From Bacillus subtilis subsp. subtilis (GTDB lineage Bacteria > Pseudomonadota > Gammaproteobacteria > Xanthomonadales > Xanthomonadaceae), in assembly GCA_021733645.1 (NCBI GenBank), contig JAHREJ010000043.1, positions 1 through 40,123 of the forward strand: 40,123 nucleotides of DNA, in the 5' to 3' direction. Below the pieces are notes generated by a model. That model was not told the origin of the DNA and did not search any database. It saw only the letters and a program-made list of their open reading frames with translations. Below are positions 19,014-27,665 of the stretch, piece after piece (position 1 is the first letter of the stretch; each line of letters opens with the position of its first letter). Both the position numbers and the translations under genes were made by a program.

Positions 19014-19793
19014 ATGACGACGCTTATCGAGGTGATCAACCACGGCCCCATCCGCGAGCTGCGGCTGGCGCGGCCGCCGGTCAACGCGCTGGACACCGAG
19101 CTGTGCCGCCACCTGATCCACGCGATCAACCAGGCCATGGCCGATGACGCGCACGGCATCGTGCTGTCGGGCAGCGAGCGTATCTTCAGCGCCGGCATGG
19201 ACGTGCCGCACCTGCTCAGTCACGGCGAAAACAAGCACGCGCTGCTGGACAGCTGGCAAGCCTTCTTTGGCGCGGTGCGCACCCTGGCCGAGTGCCGCGT
19301 GCCGGTGGTGGCCGCGCTGACCGGGCACGCCCCGGCCGGCGGCTGCGTGCTGGCGCTGTGCTGCGATTACCGGGTGCTGGCGCGCAGCCCGGACCCGGCA
19401 CAGCCCACCGTGATCGGCCTGAACGAGGTGCAGGTGGGGCTGGTGGCCCCCGAAGGCATCCAGCGCCTGATGCGGCGGGTGGTGGGCCATCACCGCGCCA
19501 CCCAGTTGCTGGTGGGCGGGGAGATGGTGCCAGCCGAACGTGCGCTGGACATCGGCCTGGTGGACGAACTGGCCGACGCCGCCCAGGTGGTGCCGCGCGC
19601 GGTGGCCTGGCTGTCGCGCCTGCTCAAGCTGCCCCGCCAGCCGATGCTGCTGACCCGCGCCATCGCCCGCGCGGACCTGCACGAGGCCCTGCACGCCGAC
19701 CTGATCCAGCTCGACCGCTTCGTGGAGGCCTGGTACGCCCCGGACGCCCAGCAGGCACTGCACCTGCTGGTGGCCAGGCTCGGCAAGGGTTGA
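19014..19793 (+). CDS. Enoyl-CoA hydratase/isomerase family protein, delta3,delta2-enoyl-CoA isomerase-like
   Basis: The 259-aa crotonase-fold protein is most like delta3,delta2-enoyl-CoA isomerases, which move double bonds during beta-oxidation of unsaturated acyl-CoAs. The motif PTVIGLNEVQVGLVAPEG carries the single general base E138, as in mitochondrial ECI1 (GLNETQLGI). The position of the first hydratase glutamate is V112 here (AGGCVLALCCDYRV), arguing against hydratase activity. The oxyanion segments (SERIFSAGMDV and GHAPAGGC) are intact. The ATG at 19014 was chosen as the family start. A neighbouring acyl-CoA thioesterase supports a fatty-acid role. Confidence 0.85.
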   Translation: MTTLIEVINHGPIRELRLARPPVNALDTELCRHLIHAINQAMADDAHGIVLSGSERIFSAGMDVPHLLSHGENKHALLDSWQAFFGAVRTLAECRVPVVAALTGHAPAGGCVLALCCDYRVLARSPDPAQPTVIGLNEVQVGLVAPEGIQRLMRRVVGHHRATQLLVGGEMVPAERALDIGLVDELADAAQVVPRAVAWLSRLLKLPRQPMLLTRAIARADLHEALHADLIQLDRFVEAWYAPDAQQALHLLVARLGKG

Positions 19794-19798
19794 AGCCC

Positions 19799-19820
19799 GG
19801 TAGTGCCGGCCGGCACTACC
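19799..19820. repeat. GTAG palindrome upstream of tesB
   Basis: GGTAGTGCCGG-CCGGCACTACC is a perfect 22-base palindrome without loop, a shortened form of the GTAG/REP element. It lies directly before a perfect TATAAT. Confidence 0.75.
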
Positions 19821-19821
19821 C

Positions 19822-19827
19822 TATAAT
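19822..19827 (+). promoter_or_regulatory. Perfect -10 box upstream of tesB
   Basis: TATAAT lies 30 bases before the chosen tesB start. No -35 match is found at 15-18 bases; that position is filled by the GTAG palindrome. The predicted transcript would start near 19834. Confidence 0.5.
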
Positions 19828-19856
19828 TCCGGTTCGCCCCCTGCCGGTTGCTTCCC

Positions 19857-20765
19857 TTGTCCGATACGCATGAACCCGTCGTCTCCGAGCTGATCGACCT
19901 GCTCACGCTCGAGCGCCTGGAAGACAACCTGTTCCGCGGCCAGAGCCGGGATATCGGCACCAAGTACGTGTTCGGTGGGCAGGTGCTGGGCCAGGCGCTG
20001 TCGGCGGCGCAGGCCACGGTGGACAACGGGCGCCACGTGCACTCGCTGCACGCCTACTTCCTGCGTGCCGGCAACATCGACCACCCCATCGTCTACGACG
20101 TGGACCGCACCCGCGACGGTGGCAGCTTCTCGGTACGCCGGGTCACCGCGATCCAGCACGGCAAGGTGATCTTCTTCTGCGCGGCCTCCTTCCAGCAGGC
20201 CGAGAGCGGCGCCGAGCACCAGCACAAGATGCCCGAAGTACCGCAACCGGAGGACATCGAACCCAACCGTCCGCTGCCGCCGGAAGTGCTGGAACGCCTG
20301 CCGATCAAGGTGCAGCGCTGGCTGTCGCGCGGCGGCCCGTTCGAATTCCGCCACGTGTATCCGCGTGACGAGCTCAACCCGCCCAAGCGCCCGCCGTACC
20401 ACCAGGTGTGGCTGCGCCTGAATGAAAAAGTGGGCGATGCGCCTGAACTGCACCAGGCACTGCTGGCCTACGCATCGGACTTCCATCTGCTGGGGACCGC
20501 GACTTTCCCGCACGGCATCAGCTACTACCAGCCGCACGTGCAGATGGCCTCGCTCGACCACGCCATCTGGTTCCACCGCCCGTTCCGCGCCGACGACTGG
20601 CTGCTGTATTCGCTGGACAGCCCCAGCGCGCAGGATTCGCGCGGGCTGGCGCGTGGCCAGTTCTTCACCCGCGACGGCCTGCTGGTGGCCAGCACCGCCC
20701 AGGAGGGCCTGATCCGCGTGGTACCCGACAGTGCCGCGGCCGCCGCCGTACCGGCCAAGGACTGA
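19857..20765 (+). CDS. tesB: Acyl-CoA thioesterase II
   Basis: TesB hydrolyses medium- and long-chain acyl-CoAs. The 302-aa protein has the double hot-dog layout. The first half carries LERLEDNLFRGQSRDIGTKYVFGGQVLGQAL and LHAYFLRAGNIDHPIVYDVDRTRDGGSFSVRRV. The second half carries the catalytic region LLAYASDFHLLGTA, then MASLDHAIWFHRPFRADDWLLY, and ARGQFFTRDG, in line with the Asp/Thr/Gln triad of the E. coli enzyme. There is no ATG in frame. TTG at 19857 gives MSDTHEPVV; a second TTG at 19848 would add three residues. Expression may depend on the TATAAT at 19822. Confidence 0.93.
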   Translation: MSDTHEPVVSELIDLLTLERLEDNLFRGQSRDIGTKYVFGGQVLGQALSAAQATVDNGRHVHSLHAYFLRAGNIDHPIVYDVDRTRDGGSFSVRRVTAIQHGKVIFFCAASFQQAESGAEHQHKMPEVPQPEDIEPNRPLPPEVLERLPIKVQRWLSRGGPFEFRHVYPRDELNPPKRPPYHQVWLRLNEKVGDAPELHQALLAYASDFHLLGTATFPHGISYYQPHVQMASLDHAIWFHRPFRADDWLLYSLDSPSAQDSRGLARGQFFTRDGLLVASTAQEGLIRVVPDSAAAAAVPAKD

Positions 20766-20766
20766 C

Positions 20767-21291
20767 ATGAGACAGATTTTCAACAGCCAGCGCGTGGAAA
20801 CCGTGGAAGGCGTGGCCAAGCTGCTGCGCGATGCCGGCATCGAAGTGCGCATCACCAACGGTCGTTCGTACCACAGCAAACGCGGCAGCCAGTTCAGCTA
20901 TCTGGACACCAGCAAGGCCACCACCCACCCCACCCTGTGGGTGGTGCATGCCAACGACCAGCCGCGTGCGCGCGAAATCCTGCGTGACGCGCGCCTGCTG
21001 GAAACCACGCGCCGCGACCACCCCACCGCCGAGTTCGCCTTCCGCGACCAGGTGGGCGAGGTGGCCCCGCGCCGCAACTGGGCCTGGCGGATCCGGATCG
21101 GCCTGCTGCTGGTCATTGCCGCCGTGGCGATGGTAGTGGTGATGCGCCACCGCGGCGCGCCAAGCGTGGCGCCGGCGCCGGCCGTGCAGCCGGCTGCCGC
21201 CCCGGCCACGCCATCGCCGGCTCCACCGGCGCAGGAAGACGAAGTACGGGTGCGGATCCAGCCCAGTACCCCTTCGCCGCCCAAGCCCTGA
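20767..21291 (+). CDS. Membrane-anchored DUF2007-like protein ('pathogenicity-like' family of Xanthomonads)
   Basis: The 174-aa protein starts one base after the tesB stop, so it is co-transcribed. Residues 1-80 (MRQIFNSQRVETVEGVAKLLRDAGIEVRITNG, then WVVHANDQPRAREILRDA) resemble the small DUF2007 signal-transducer-like fold. One membrane segment follows at 109-126 (RIRIGLLLVIAAVAMVVVM). A Pro/Ala-rich tail (130-174) would be periplasmic if the N-domain stays inside. I recall Xanthomonas homologues labelled pathogenicity-like proteins, but no function is established to my knowledge. Confidence 0.75.
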   Translation: MRQIFNSQRVETVEGVAKLLRDAGIEVRITNGRSYHSKRGSQFSYLDTSKATTHPTLWVVHANDQPRAREILRDARLLETTRRDHPTAEFAFRDQVGEVAPRRNWAWRIRIGLLLVIAAVAMVVVMRHRGAPSVAPAPAVQPAAAPATPSPAPPAQEDEVRVRIQPSTPSPPKP

Positions 21292-21355
21292 CGGCGCGCC
21301 GGTCACATCCGGCGCCGCGACGCGTCATGGCTCCACCACCTTTGGAAAGGACGCC

Positions 21356-22561
21356 ATGACGCTGCTGCTGACCACCACCCTGGAACGTGAACTGCCGGCG
21401 GCCTCCGGCGGCTGTACGCAGTCCTACGGCCGCATCGTGCTGGCCTGCCAGAACACGGTCACCGCGATCGCGCTGGCCATCACCCGCGACGTGCAGGCCA
21501 GCGAGGACATTGCCCAGGAAGCCTTCATCAAGGCCTGGCAGCAGCTCAACCAGTTGAGCAACCCGTCCAGCTTCCTGCCGTGGCTGCGCCAGATCACCCG
21601 CAACCTGGCCCGCGACTGGCTGCGCGCCAACCGCGGCCGGCCGCTGAGTGGCGAAGCGGCCGAGATCGCCATCAGCATGGCCGCCGATCCCGGCCCCACC
21701 GCGCCGGAACGGCTGCAACGGGTGGAAGAAGAGCTGGCCGCCGAAGAGATCATCTCGGCCCTGCCCGAAGATGCCCGCGAAACCCTGCTGCTGTACTACC
21801 GCGAGGGCCAGAGCTCGCAACAGGTGGCCGACCTGCTGGGCTTGAGCGATGCGGCGGTGCGCAAGCGCCTGTCGCGCGCCCGCGCCAGCGTGCGCGAGGA
21901 AATGCTGCGCCGCTTCGGCGATTTCGCGCGCAGCAGCGCGCCCAGTGCGGCCTTCGCCACCACCGTGGCCTCGGCCCTGATGATTGCCGCGCCCGGCACC
22001 GCCAGCGCGGCGATCCTGCTCGGCACCGGGCTGGGCACCGGCAAGCTGGGCCTGGGGGGCGCCACGGTGTCCGGCGGTACTGCGCTGGGCTCGCTCAGCG
22101 CCGCACTCAGCCAGAACGCGGCCCCCGGCCAGATGATGAGCGTGGGTGCGATCATCGGCGGGCTGGCCGGCGGCATGCTGGGCAGCTACCTGGGCGGGCG
22201 CTATCTGTTGTCGTATGCCGAAACCCCGGGCGAGCGCGAACGCATCCGCCAGTTCGTGGTGCTCAGCAGCGTCACCGCGATGGTGATGTGCCTGTCGGTG
22301 CTGATGCTCAGTCTCCTGCAGGCGCCGGTATGGATGCTGCTCACGGCGATGGCGCTGGGCATGGCGGCGGTCAACTACCAATGCCTGTATCCGCTGCAGA
22401 AAGTCATGGCGCCGATGCTCGCGCGCGATGCGGCACGCCACGGCCGCCGGGGCCCGAACTGGAAGTACCAGCTGATGTATGGCCGCCTGGCCATCGTACT
22501 GGCCACGGTGGGCGTGGCAGCCGCGGTGCTGTACAGCATGATGCGCAGCGGGCGGCTTTGA
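21356..22561 (+). CDS. ECF-type sigma factor with C-terminal membrane domain
   Basis: This 401-aa protein has an N-terminal ECF sigma module. Sigma region 2 spans about 25-92 (RDVQASEDIAQEAFIKAWQ, then SFLPWLRQITRNLARDWLR). Region 4 spans about 135-185 (LPEDARETLLLYYREGQSSQQVADLLGLSDAAVRKRLSRARASVREEM). After residue 195 it becomes hydrophobic, with likely membrane segments near 200-223, 258-282, 302-345 (two) and 378-395, Gly-rich between. No anti-sigma or zinc-binding partner gene is adjacent; the tail may anchor or restrain the sigma domain. A good RBS (GGAAAGGA) supports the ATG. The target regulon is unknown. Confidence 0.88.
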   Translation: MTLLLTTTLERELPAASGGCTQSYGRIVLACQNTVTAIALAITRDVQASEDIAQEAFIKAWQQLNQLSNPSSFLPWLRQITRNLARDWLRANRGRPLSGEAAEIAISMAADPGPTAPERLQRVEEELAAEEIISALPEDARETLLLYYREGQSSQQVADLLGLSDAAVRKRLSRARASVREEMLRRFGDFARSSAPSAAFATTVASALMIAAPGTASAAILLGTGLGTGKLGLGGATVSGGTALGSLSAALSQNAAPGQMMSVGAIIGGLAGGMLGSYLGGRYLLSYAETPGERERIRQFVVLSSVTAMVMCLSVLMLSLLQAPVWMLLTAMALGMAAVNYQCLYPLQKVMAPMLARDAARHGRRGPNWKYQLMYGRLAIVLATVGVAAAVLYSMMRSGRL

Positions 22562-22566
22562 AACGA

Positions 22567-22597
22567 CCCGGGCGCCGGTCGATGACCGGCGCCCGGG
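22567..22597. terminator. Strong palindrome between converging genes (candidate bidirectional terminator)
   Basis: CCCGGGCGCCGGTC-GAT-GACCGGCGCCCGGG forms a perfect 14-bp stem with a 3-base loop, starting 6 bases after the sigma-factor stop and ending 19 bases before the EF-hand gene's stop. There is no T tract, so intrinsic termination is likely only partial. Confidence 0.55.
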
Positions 22598-22615
22598 GTG
22601 TCCTGCGCGGCGTGC

Positions 22616-23206
22616 TTACTTGGCCGACGGTGCCTTCGGCGGCATCGGCGGCTTGCCATCGCGGTGGCTGCCACGCGGACCACCGGCCGGCCCCTTGGCT
22701 GCGTCGAACTCGGCCTTGCTCAACTGGCCATCCTTGTTGGTATCGGCGGCGGCAAACCACGCATCGCGATGCTGCTTCATGCGCAGCTCGCGGTCGGCCT
22801 TGTCCAGGTAGCCGTCCTTGTTGACATCCATCTGATCAAAGCGCGCGGCCAGGCGCGGGTCGGCCTTGGCTTCTTCGCGGCTGATGCGGCCGTCCTTGTT
22901 GGTGTCCAGCCTGGCCATCCAGTCACCCCGCCCGCCGTGGCCACGACCGTCGCGCTTGCCGTGCCAGCGCGGCAGTTCATCGCGCGACAACGTGCCGTCC
23001 TTGTTTTTGTCCAGCGTGTCGAACTGTGCGGCCAGCCGCGGTGCCTTGGCCGCTTCAGCGCGGTCGATGACACCATCGCCGTTGGTGTCGAGCCTGGCCC
23101 GGTCCGGCTTGTCGGCCGGGGCCGGGACGTCGGCGGCCACCGCCAGGCCGGCAGCGCCGGTGGACAGCAGCAGGGCCAGCAGCAGAAGGGATTTGCGGTT
23201 GCGCAT
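22616..23206 (-). CDS. Secreted EF-hand calcium-binding protein
   Basis: The 196-aa protein has a signal peptide (1-25, ending LAVAA-D) and five EF-hand loops of the DxNxDGxI/LxxxE form at 40-51, 66-77, 101-112, 127-138 and 155-166. The fourth loop ends in D rather than E. A basic Gly/His segment (84-96) separates the first pair from the rest, and the C-terminus is Pro/Lys-rich. It probably binds Ca2+ in the periplasm or outside; its partner is unknown. An RBS (GGAG) precedes the ATG. It converges on the sigma-factor gene. Confidence 0.88.
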   Translation of the reverse strand: MRNRKSLLLLALLLSTGAAGLAVAADVPAPADKPDRARLDTNGDGVIDRAEAAKAPRLAAQFDTLDKNKDGTLSRDELPRWHGKRDGRGHGGRGDWMARLDTNKDGRISREEAKADPRLAARFDQMDVNKDGYLDKADRELRMKQHRDAWFAAADTNKDGQLSKAEFDAAKGPAGGPRGSHRDGKPPMPPKAPSAK

Positions 23207-23359
23207 GGGTCACTCCGGTAAGGGGAAATCGGCGTGCGGTGCGTCGGCACCCACCCCTACAACAACGCCTGGCCACCGGCGCCGTTGACAGCCCTGCCGG
23301 CCATGTTCATCTGGCGGACAGTCGCGCCCGCTGCGACGCCCCGGCGCTATGCTGTGGGC

Positions 23360-24115
23360 ATGGCAATTCATGGCGACCGCGACGACGAGCTGCGACTGTT
23401 CCAGACCGGCGACCACCCGTGTGGTTACTGGCCGGAGCGGGCTGCACGCGACCTGGTGCTGGACCCCCAGGACGCGCGCCTGGGCACGCTGTACCCGATG
23501 GCGTTGAGCTGGGGGTTCCGCCGTTCCGGCGACCTGGTGTACCGGCCGCACTGCGCCAACTGCCACGCCTGCGTGTCGGTGCGGGTTCCGGTGGCGCGCT
23601 TCGCCCCGGACCGCAGCCAACGCCGCTGCCTGGCCCGCAACGCGGATCTGGAAGTGCGGATCGTGGCCGCCGAGCAGACCGAAGAACAGTTCGCGCTGTA
23701 CCACCGTTACCTTACCCACCGCCACGCCCAGGGCGGCATGGACGAGCACGGCCCACACGAGTTCGACCAGTTCCTGATCGGGCAATGGGCACAGGGCCGC
23801 TTCATGGAACTGCGTGCCCCGGGTGAAGCCGGCCGGCGCGGCGAACTGCTCGGGGTGGCGGTCACCGATGTCACCCCGCAGGGGCTGTCGGCGGTGTACA
23901 CCTTCTTCGACCCCGCCCAGGCCCACCGCAGCCTGGGCACCTTCGCGATCCTGCAGCAGATTGCCTGGGCGCGCCGCGAGCAGTTGCCGCACCTGTACCT
24001 GGGTTACTGGATCCGCGACCACCGCAAGATGGACTACAAGCGCCGCTTCCGCCCGCTGGAGGCCTACGATGGGCGCCGCTGGCATGAGTTCGATGATGCC
24101 CGGGAGGGGCGCTGA
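23360..24115 (+). CDS. bpt: Aspartate/glutamate leucyltransferase (N-end rule)
   Basis: Bpt transfers Leu from Leu-tRNA onto proteins with N-terminal Asp or Glu, marking them for ClpS/ClpAP. The 251-aa protein has the Bpt/ATE signatures: [19 protein letters not shown] (19-36, with C21), then [29 protein letters not shown], with the Cys cluster C65/C68/C71. The C-terminal acceptor domain has [15 protein letters not shown] and [15 protein letters not shown]. Length is close to that of known Bpt proteins. The ATG at 23360 was chosen since upstream in-frame codons show no similarity. Confidence 0.93.
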   Translation: MAIHGDRDDELRLFQTGDHPCGYWPERAARDLVLDPQDARLGTLYPMALSWGFRRSGDLVYRPHCANCHACVSVRVPVARFAPDRSQRRCLARNADLEVRIVAAEQTEEQFALYHRYLTHRHAQGGMDEHGPHEFDQFLIGQWAQGRFMELRAPGEAGRRGELLGVAVTDVTPQGLSAVYTFFDPAQAHRSLGTFAILQQIAWARREQLPHLYLGYWIRDHRKMDYKRRFRPLEAYDGRRWHEFDDAREGR

Positions 24116-24152
24116 CGCAGCTTTGACACCGGCTTGGGTGCAAAATAGGCCC

Positions 24153-25358
24153 ATGAAAGCCCATCCCCTGATCCTCGCCCTGGCCCTGCTCTGCGGCGCC
24201 TGTGCCCAGACCCCCGCCAAGACCGCCGCCATGCCGGAAGCCACCGCCGCGCCGCTGCGCATCGCCACCTACAACACCTCGCTGTACAGCGACGAGACCG
24301 GCGGCCTGATCGCCGAGCTTGAGGGCGACAGCGAACACGCGCGCAAGATCGCCGCGGTGCTGCAGCAGGTCCGTCCGGACCTGGTGCTGCTCAACGAGTT
24401 CGACTACGACGACGCACACCGCGCCGCCGACCTGTTCCAGCAGCGCTACCTGGAAACCGCCCAGCCCGGCGGCGGTGCGCCGCTGCACTATGCCTACCGC
24501 TACCTGGCCCCGGTCAACACCGGGGTGCAGAGTGGGCTGGACCTGGACAACAACGGCCAGATCGGCGGCGACGGCCGCGCGCGCGGCAACGATGCCTGGG
24601 GCTACGGCCTGCACCCGGGCCAGTACGGCATGCTGGTGCTGTCGCGCTACCCGATTGATGACGCCAAGGTACGCAGCTTCCAGCTGCTGAAGTGGAGCAC
24701 CCTGCCCGGCGCGTTGCGCCCGATCGATCCGCGCACGGGTAAATCCTTCTACAACGACCACGTCTGGTCGCAGCTGCGACTGTCGTCCAAGTCGCATTGG
24801 GACGTGCCGGTCAAGACCCCGGGCGGCGTGGTGCATGCGCTGGTGTCGCACCCCACGCCACCGGTGTTCGACGGTCCGGAAAAGCGCAACGCCGCACGCA
24901 ACCATGACGAACTGCGGCTGTGGCAGGAATACCTGTCGGCCGGCAGCACGCCGTGGCTGTGCGATGACCGCGGCCTGTGCGGTGGCCTGGCACAGGACGC
25001 GCGCTTTGTGATCCTGGGCGACCTCAACAACGACCCGGTCGATGGTGACGGCCGCCACGAAGCCATCCTGGAACTGATCGAAAACCCGCGCGTGCTGCGC
25101 TACCCGACCCCGCGCAGCGTGGGTGCCGAGCAGACCAGCCTGGCCTATGCGGAAAAGGGCATCGTGCGCCGTGGCGCGCCGTTCCATGCCACCGGCGATT
25201 TCGGCCCGAAGTCCGGCACCCTGCGCCTGGATTACGTGCTGCCGTCGGTCGGGTTCGCCTTCGTCGGCAGCGGCGTGTTCTGGCCGGCCAATGACAGCCC
25301 GGAAGCGAAGATCGCCGACGGCAGCGACCATCACCTGGTGTGGGTGGATCTGCGCTGA
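24153..25358 (+). CDS. Endonuclease/exonuclease/phosphatase-family lipoprotein
   Basis: This 401-aa protein has an export signal ending in LLCGAC, a loose lipobox with C17, so it is probably a lipoprotein. The EEP fold motifs are present in order: RIATYNTSLY, VLLNEFD (metal-binding Glu), then LSRYPI, VILGDLNNDPVDG (D-x-N), and SDHHLVWVDL (catalytic SDH). Secreted EEP proteins include nucleases and phosphatases; the substrate is not evident. The ATG at 24153 lies 37 bases after bpt, possibly with a separate promoter. Confidence 0.88.
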   Translation: MKAHPLILALALLCGACAQTPAKTAAMPEATAAPLRIATYNTSLYSDETGGLIAELEGDSEHARKIAAVLQQVRPDLVLLNEFDYDDAHRAADLFQQRYLETAQPGGGAPLHYAYRYLAPVNTGVQSGLDLDNNGQIGGDGRARGNDAWGYGLHPGQYGMLVLSRYPIDDAKVRSFQLLKWSTLPGALRPIDPRTGKSFYNDHVWSQLRLSSKSHWDVPVKTPGGVVHALVSHPTPPVFDGPEKRNAARNHDELRLWQEYLSAGSTPWLCDDRGLCGGLAQDARFVILGDLNNDPVDGDGRHEAILELIENPRVLRYPTPRSVGAEQTSLAYAEKGIVRRGAPFHATGDFGPKSGTLRLDYVLPSVGFAFVGSGVFWPANDSPEAKIADGSDHHLVWVDLR

Positions 25359-25365
25359 CCGAGGG

Positions 25366-25396
25366 CCGTAGTGCCGGGCAGCGCCCGGCACTACGG
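25366..25396. repeat. GTAG/REP hairpin between converging genes
   Basis: CCGTAGTGCCGGGC-AGC-GCCCGGCACTACGG is a perfect 14-bp stem with a 3-base loop, 7 bases after the EEP gene stop and before the converging purT. It may stop transcription from both sides. Confidence 0.8.
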
Positions 25397-25452
25397 GGCA
25401 GCGGGTGCGCGCGTAGCGCCAGGCTCTGCCGGTCTGCCTTGATCGCGCGCCA

Positions 25453-26637
25453 TCAGCGCAGCTCGATCCCGATCACGTCGGCCGCTTCCCGCGCGATCGT
25501 CCGCGCCGCATCGATATCCTCGCCACGCGCCAGGGTCACGCCCACACGGCGATGACCATGCACGGTGGGCTTGCCGAACAGGCGCAGCGCCGAATCGGGG
25601 TGCACCAGCGCGTCGGCCACGTTGCTGAAGAACGGCACGCCCTCGCCATGAGCGAGCATCGCGCACGATGCCGACGGACCGTTCTGGCGGATCAGCGGAA
25701 TCGGCAGGCCGAGGATGGCGCGTGCGTGCAGGGCGAACTCGCTCAGTTCCTGCGAGGCCAGAGTGACCAGGCCGGTGTCGTGCGGGCGCGGGGACACTTC
25801 GCTGAACCACACCTCGTCGCCCTTCACGAACAGCTCCACGCCGAACAGGCCCCAGCCGCCCAGGTCGTCGGTGATGGCCTGCGAGATCTCCTGGGCACGG
25901 GCCAGCGCGCGCGGCGACATCGGCTGCGGCTGCCAGCTTTCGCGGTAGTCGCCGTCCTTCTGCCAATGCCCGATCGGCGCGCAGAACGAGGTGCCGGCGG
26001 CATGCCGTACGGTCAGCAGGGTGATTTCGTACTCGAAGTCGATGAAGCCTTCGACGATGCAGCGCCCCGCACCGGCACGGCCACCGGTCTGTGCGTATTC
26101 CCAGGCCGGGGCGATGTCGGCCTCGCGGCGCAGCGTGCTCTGGCCCTTGCCCGAGGAGGACATCACCGGCTTGACCACGCACGGCAGGCCGATCGCGGCC
26201 ACGGCAGCGCGGTACTCGGCGTCAGTGTCCACGAAACGGTACGGCGAGGTCGGCAACCCCAGGGTTTCGGCGGCCAGGCGACGGATACCTTCGCGGTCCA
26301 TCGTCAGGCGTGCGGCGCGTGCGGTCGGGATGACCCGCAAGCCGCTTTCCTGCTCCAGCTGGACCAGGGTTTCAGTGTGGATGGCTTCGATTTCCGGCAC
26401 CACCAGGTGCGGTTGCTCCAGCGCGATCAGGGCGCGCAGCGCCATCGCGTCCAGCATGTCGATCACGTGCGCGCGGTGCGCCACCTGCATGGCCGGCGCA
26501 TCGGCATAGCGGTCGGCGGCGATCACCTCCACGCCCAGCCGCTGCAGTTCGATGGCGACCTCCTTGCCCAGTTCCCCCGAGCCCAACAGCAGCACACGGG
26601 TGGCGGAGGGAGACAACGGCGTGCCGAGCGTGGACAT
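25453..26637 (-). CDS. purT: Formate-dependent phosphoribosylglycinamide formyltransferase
   Basis: PurT makes formyl-GAR from GAR, formate and ATP in purine synthesis. The 394-aa ATP-grasp protein begins with a Rossmann-like domain ([22 protein letters not shown]). The ATP-grasp segments are [17 protein letters not shown], then [43 protein letters not shown]. The C-terminal region ends [21 protein letters not shown]. Length matches E. coli PurT (392 aa). The start ATG at 26637 has GGAAG as RBS. It stands alone. Confidence 0.97.
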   Translation of the reverse strand: MSTLGTPLSPSATRVLLLGSGELGKEVAIELQRLGVEVIAADRYADAPAMQVAHRAHVIDMLDAMALRALIALEQPHLVVPEIEAIHTETLVQLEQESGLRVIPTARAARLTMDREGIRRLAAETLGLPTSPYRFVDTDAEYRAAVAAIGLPCVVKPVMSSSGKGQSTLRREADIAPAWEYAQTGGRAGAGRCIVEGFIDFEYEITLLTVRHAAGTSFCAPIGHWQKDGDYRESWQPQPMSPRALARAQEISQAITDDLGGWGLFGVELFVKGDEVWFSEVSPRPHDTGLVTLASQELSEFALHARAILGLPIPLIRQNGPSASCAMLAHGEGVPFFSNVADALVHPDSALRLFGKPTVHGHRRVGVTLARGEDIDAARTIAREAADVIGIELR

Positions 26638-26731
26638 GGCGGACTTCCGGGCAACAGGGGTGGGAGGGCATTTTAGGCGCGCCAGGCAGTTTCGGGGGGG
26701 ATTGGCGGTTGACGGGGGGCGCCAGCGGCAC

Positions 26732-26759
26732 TTGCAGGTTGATATCAATTTGATATCTT
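26732..26759 (+). promoter_or_regulatory. Promoter of the SPFH cassette
   Basis: TTGCAG (26732-26737) and TATCTT (26754-26759), separated by 16 bases, match 3 and 4 of 6 consensus positions. The operator-like repeat occupies the spacer, which would suit repression. The predicted leader before the ATG at 26789 is about 23 nt. Confidence 0.4.
26739..26757. promoter_or_regulatory. TTGATATC operator-like repeat
   Basis: GATATCAA-T-TTGATATC (26741-26757) is a perfect 8-bp inverted repeat. Together with the two preceding bases it also forms a direct repeat of TTGATATC spaced 11 bases start to start, one helical turn. It is an AT-rich island in GC-rich DNA. The ribbon-helix-helix protein two genes downstream is the natural candidate to bind it. 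Confidence 0.6.
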
Positions 26760-26788
26760 CCATTTCAATCACCCAAGGACGCCCTGCC

Positions 26789-27658
26789 ATGAAAGAGAAG
26801 CCCATCCGATCGCTGTCCGGCCTGCCCTTCCTGCTGGCGGTGCTGGTCCTGCTCGGGCTTGCCGCGTGGCTGTTCATCGCCGGCGCACGGGCGGTACCGG
26901 TCGCCCCCGCGCCCATGCTGGGGGCCGTGACGCTGGCGGTACTGGCCATGCTCAGTCTGACCGGCCTGTACACCGTGCAGCCCAACCAGGCGGTGGTGTT
27001 GAGCCTGTTCGGCAAGTACGTGGGCACGGTCAAGGACAACGGGCTGCGCTGGAACAACCTGTTCTTCAGCAAGAAGAAGGTCAGCCAGCGCGTACGCAAC
27101 TTCGAAAGCGGCAAGCTCAAGGTCAACGAACTGGACGGCAGCCCGATCGAAATCGCCGCGGTGATCGTGTGGCAGGTGGTGGACGCCTCCGAGGCGGTCT
27201 ACAACGTGGACGACTACGAGAGCTTCGTGCACATCCAGTCCGAGTCGGCGCTGCGCGCCATGGCCACCAGCTACCCCTACGACCAGCACGAGGATGGCCA
27301 GCTGTCGCTGCGCAGCCACGCCGCCGAGATCTCCCAGCACCTCAAGGATGAACTGGCCGAACGCCTGGCCGATGCCGGCGTGCAGGTGCTTGATGCACGC
27401 ATCAGCCACCTGGCCTATGCCCCGGAAATTGCCCAGGCGATGCTGCAGCGCCAGCAGGCCAACGCGGTGATCGCCGCGCGCACGCGGATTGTTGCCGGCG
27501 CGGTGGGCATGGTGGAAATGGCGCTGGCCGAACTGCAGAAGAACGGCGTGGTGCAGCTGGATGAAGAGCGCAAGGCGAACATGGTGAGCAACCTGCTGGT
27601 CGTGCTGTGCTCGGACCGTGGCACCCAGCCGGTGGTCAACGCTGGCTCGCTGTACTGA
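26789..27658 (+). CDS. SPFH/Band 7 domain membrane protein
   Basis: The 289-aa protein belongs to the stomatin/prohibitin/flotillin superfamily, membrane scaffolds often tied to lipid domains and stress. It has two N-terminal membrane segments (about 12-31 and 43-61). The SPFH core starts at [21 protein letters not shown] and includes [37 protein letters not shown], then a coiled-coil-prone end ([30 protein letters not shown]). AAGGAC serves as RBS. It is 7 bases upstream of the RHH gene, and this SPFH-RHH-DUF4177 order looks like a fixed cassette. Confidence 0.9.
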   Translation: MKEKPIRSLSGLPFLLAVLVLLGLAAWLFIAGARAVPVAPAPMLGAVTLAVLAMLSLTGLYTVQPNQAVVLSLFGKYVGTVKDNGLRWNNLFFSKKKVSQRVRNFESGKLKVNELDGSPIEIAAVIVWQVVDASEAVYNVDDYESFVHIQSESALRAMATSYPYDQHEDGQLSLRSHAAEISQHLKDELAERLADAGVQVLDARISHLAYAPEIAQAMLQRQQANAVIAARTRIVAGAVGMVEMALAELQKNGVVQLDEERKANMVSNLLVVLCSDRGTQPVVNAGSLY

Positions 27659-27665
27659 GCTGACG

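Noticed and set aside
23285..23313. TTGACA as promoter for bpt
   Set aside because: The -35 is perfect but no -10 better than 2 of 6 lies at 16-18 bases.
24123..24151. TTGACA as promoter for the EEP lipoprotein gene
   Set aside because: At 17 bases spacing the -10 would touch the start codon, and closer candidates give too short a spacer.
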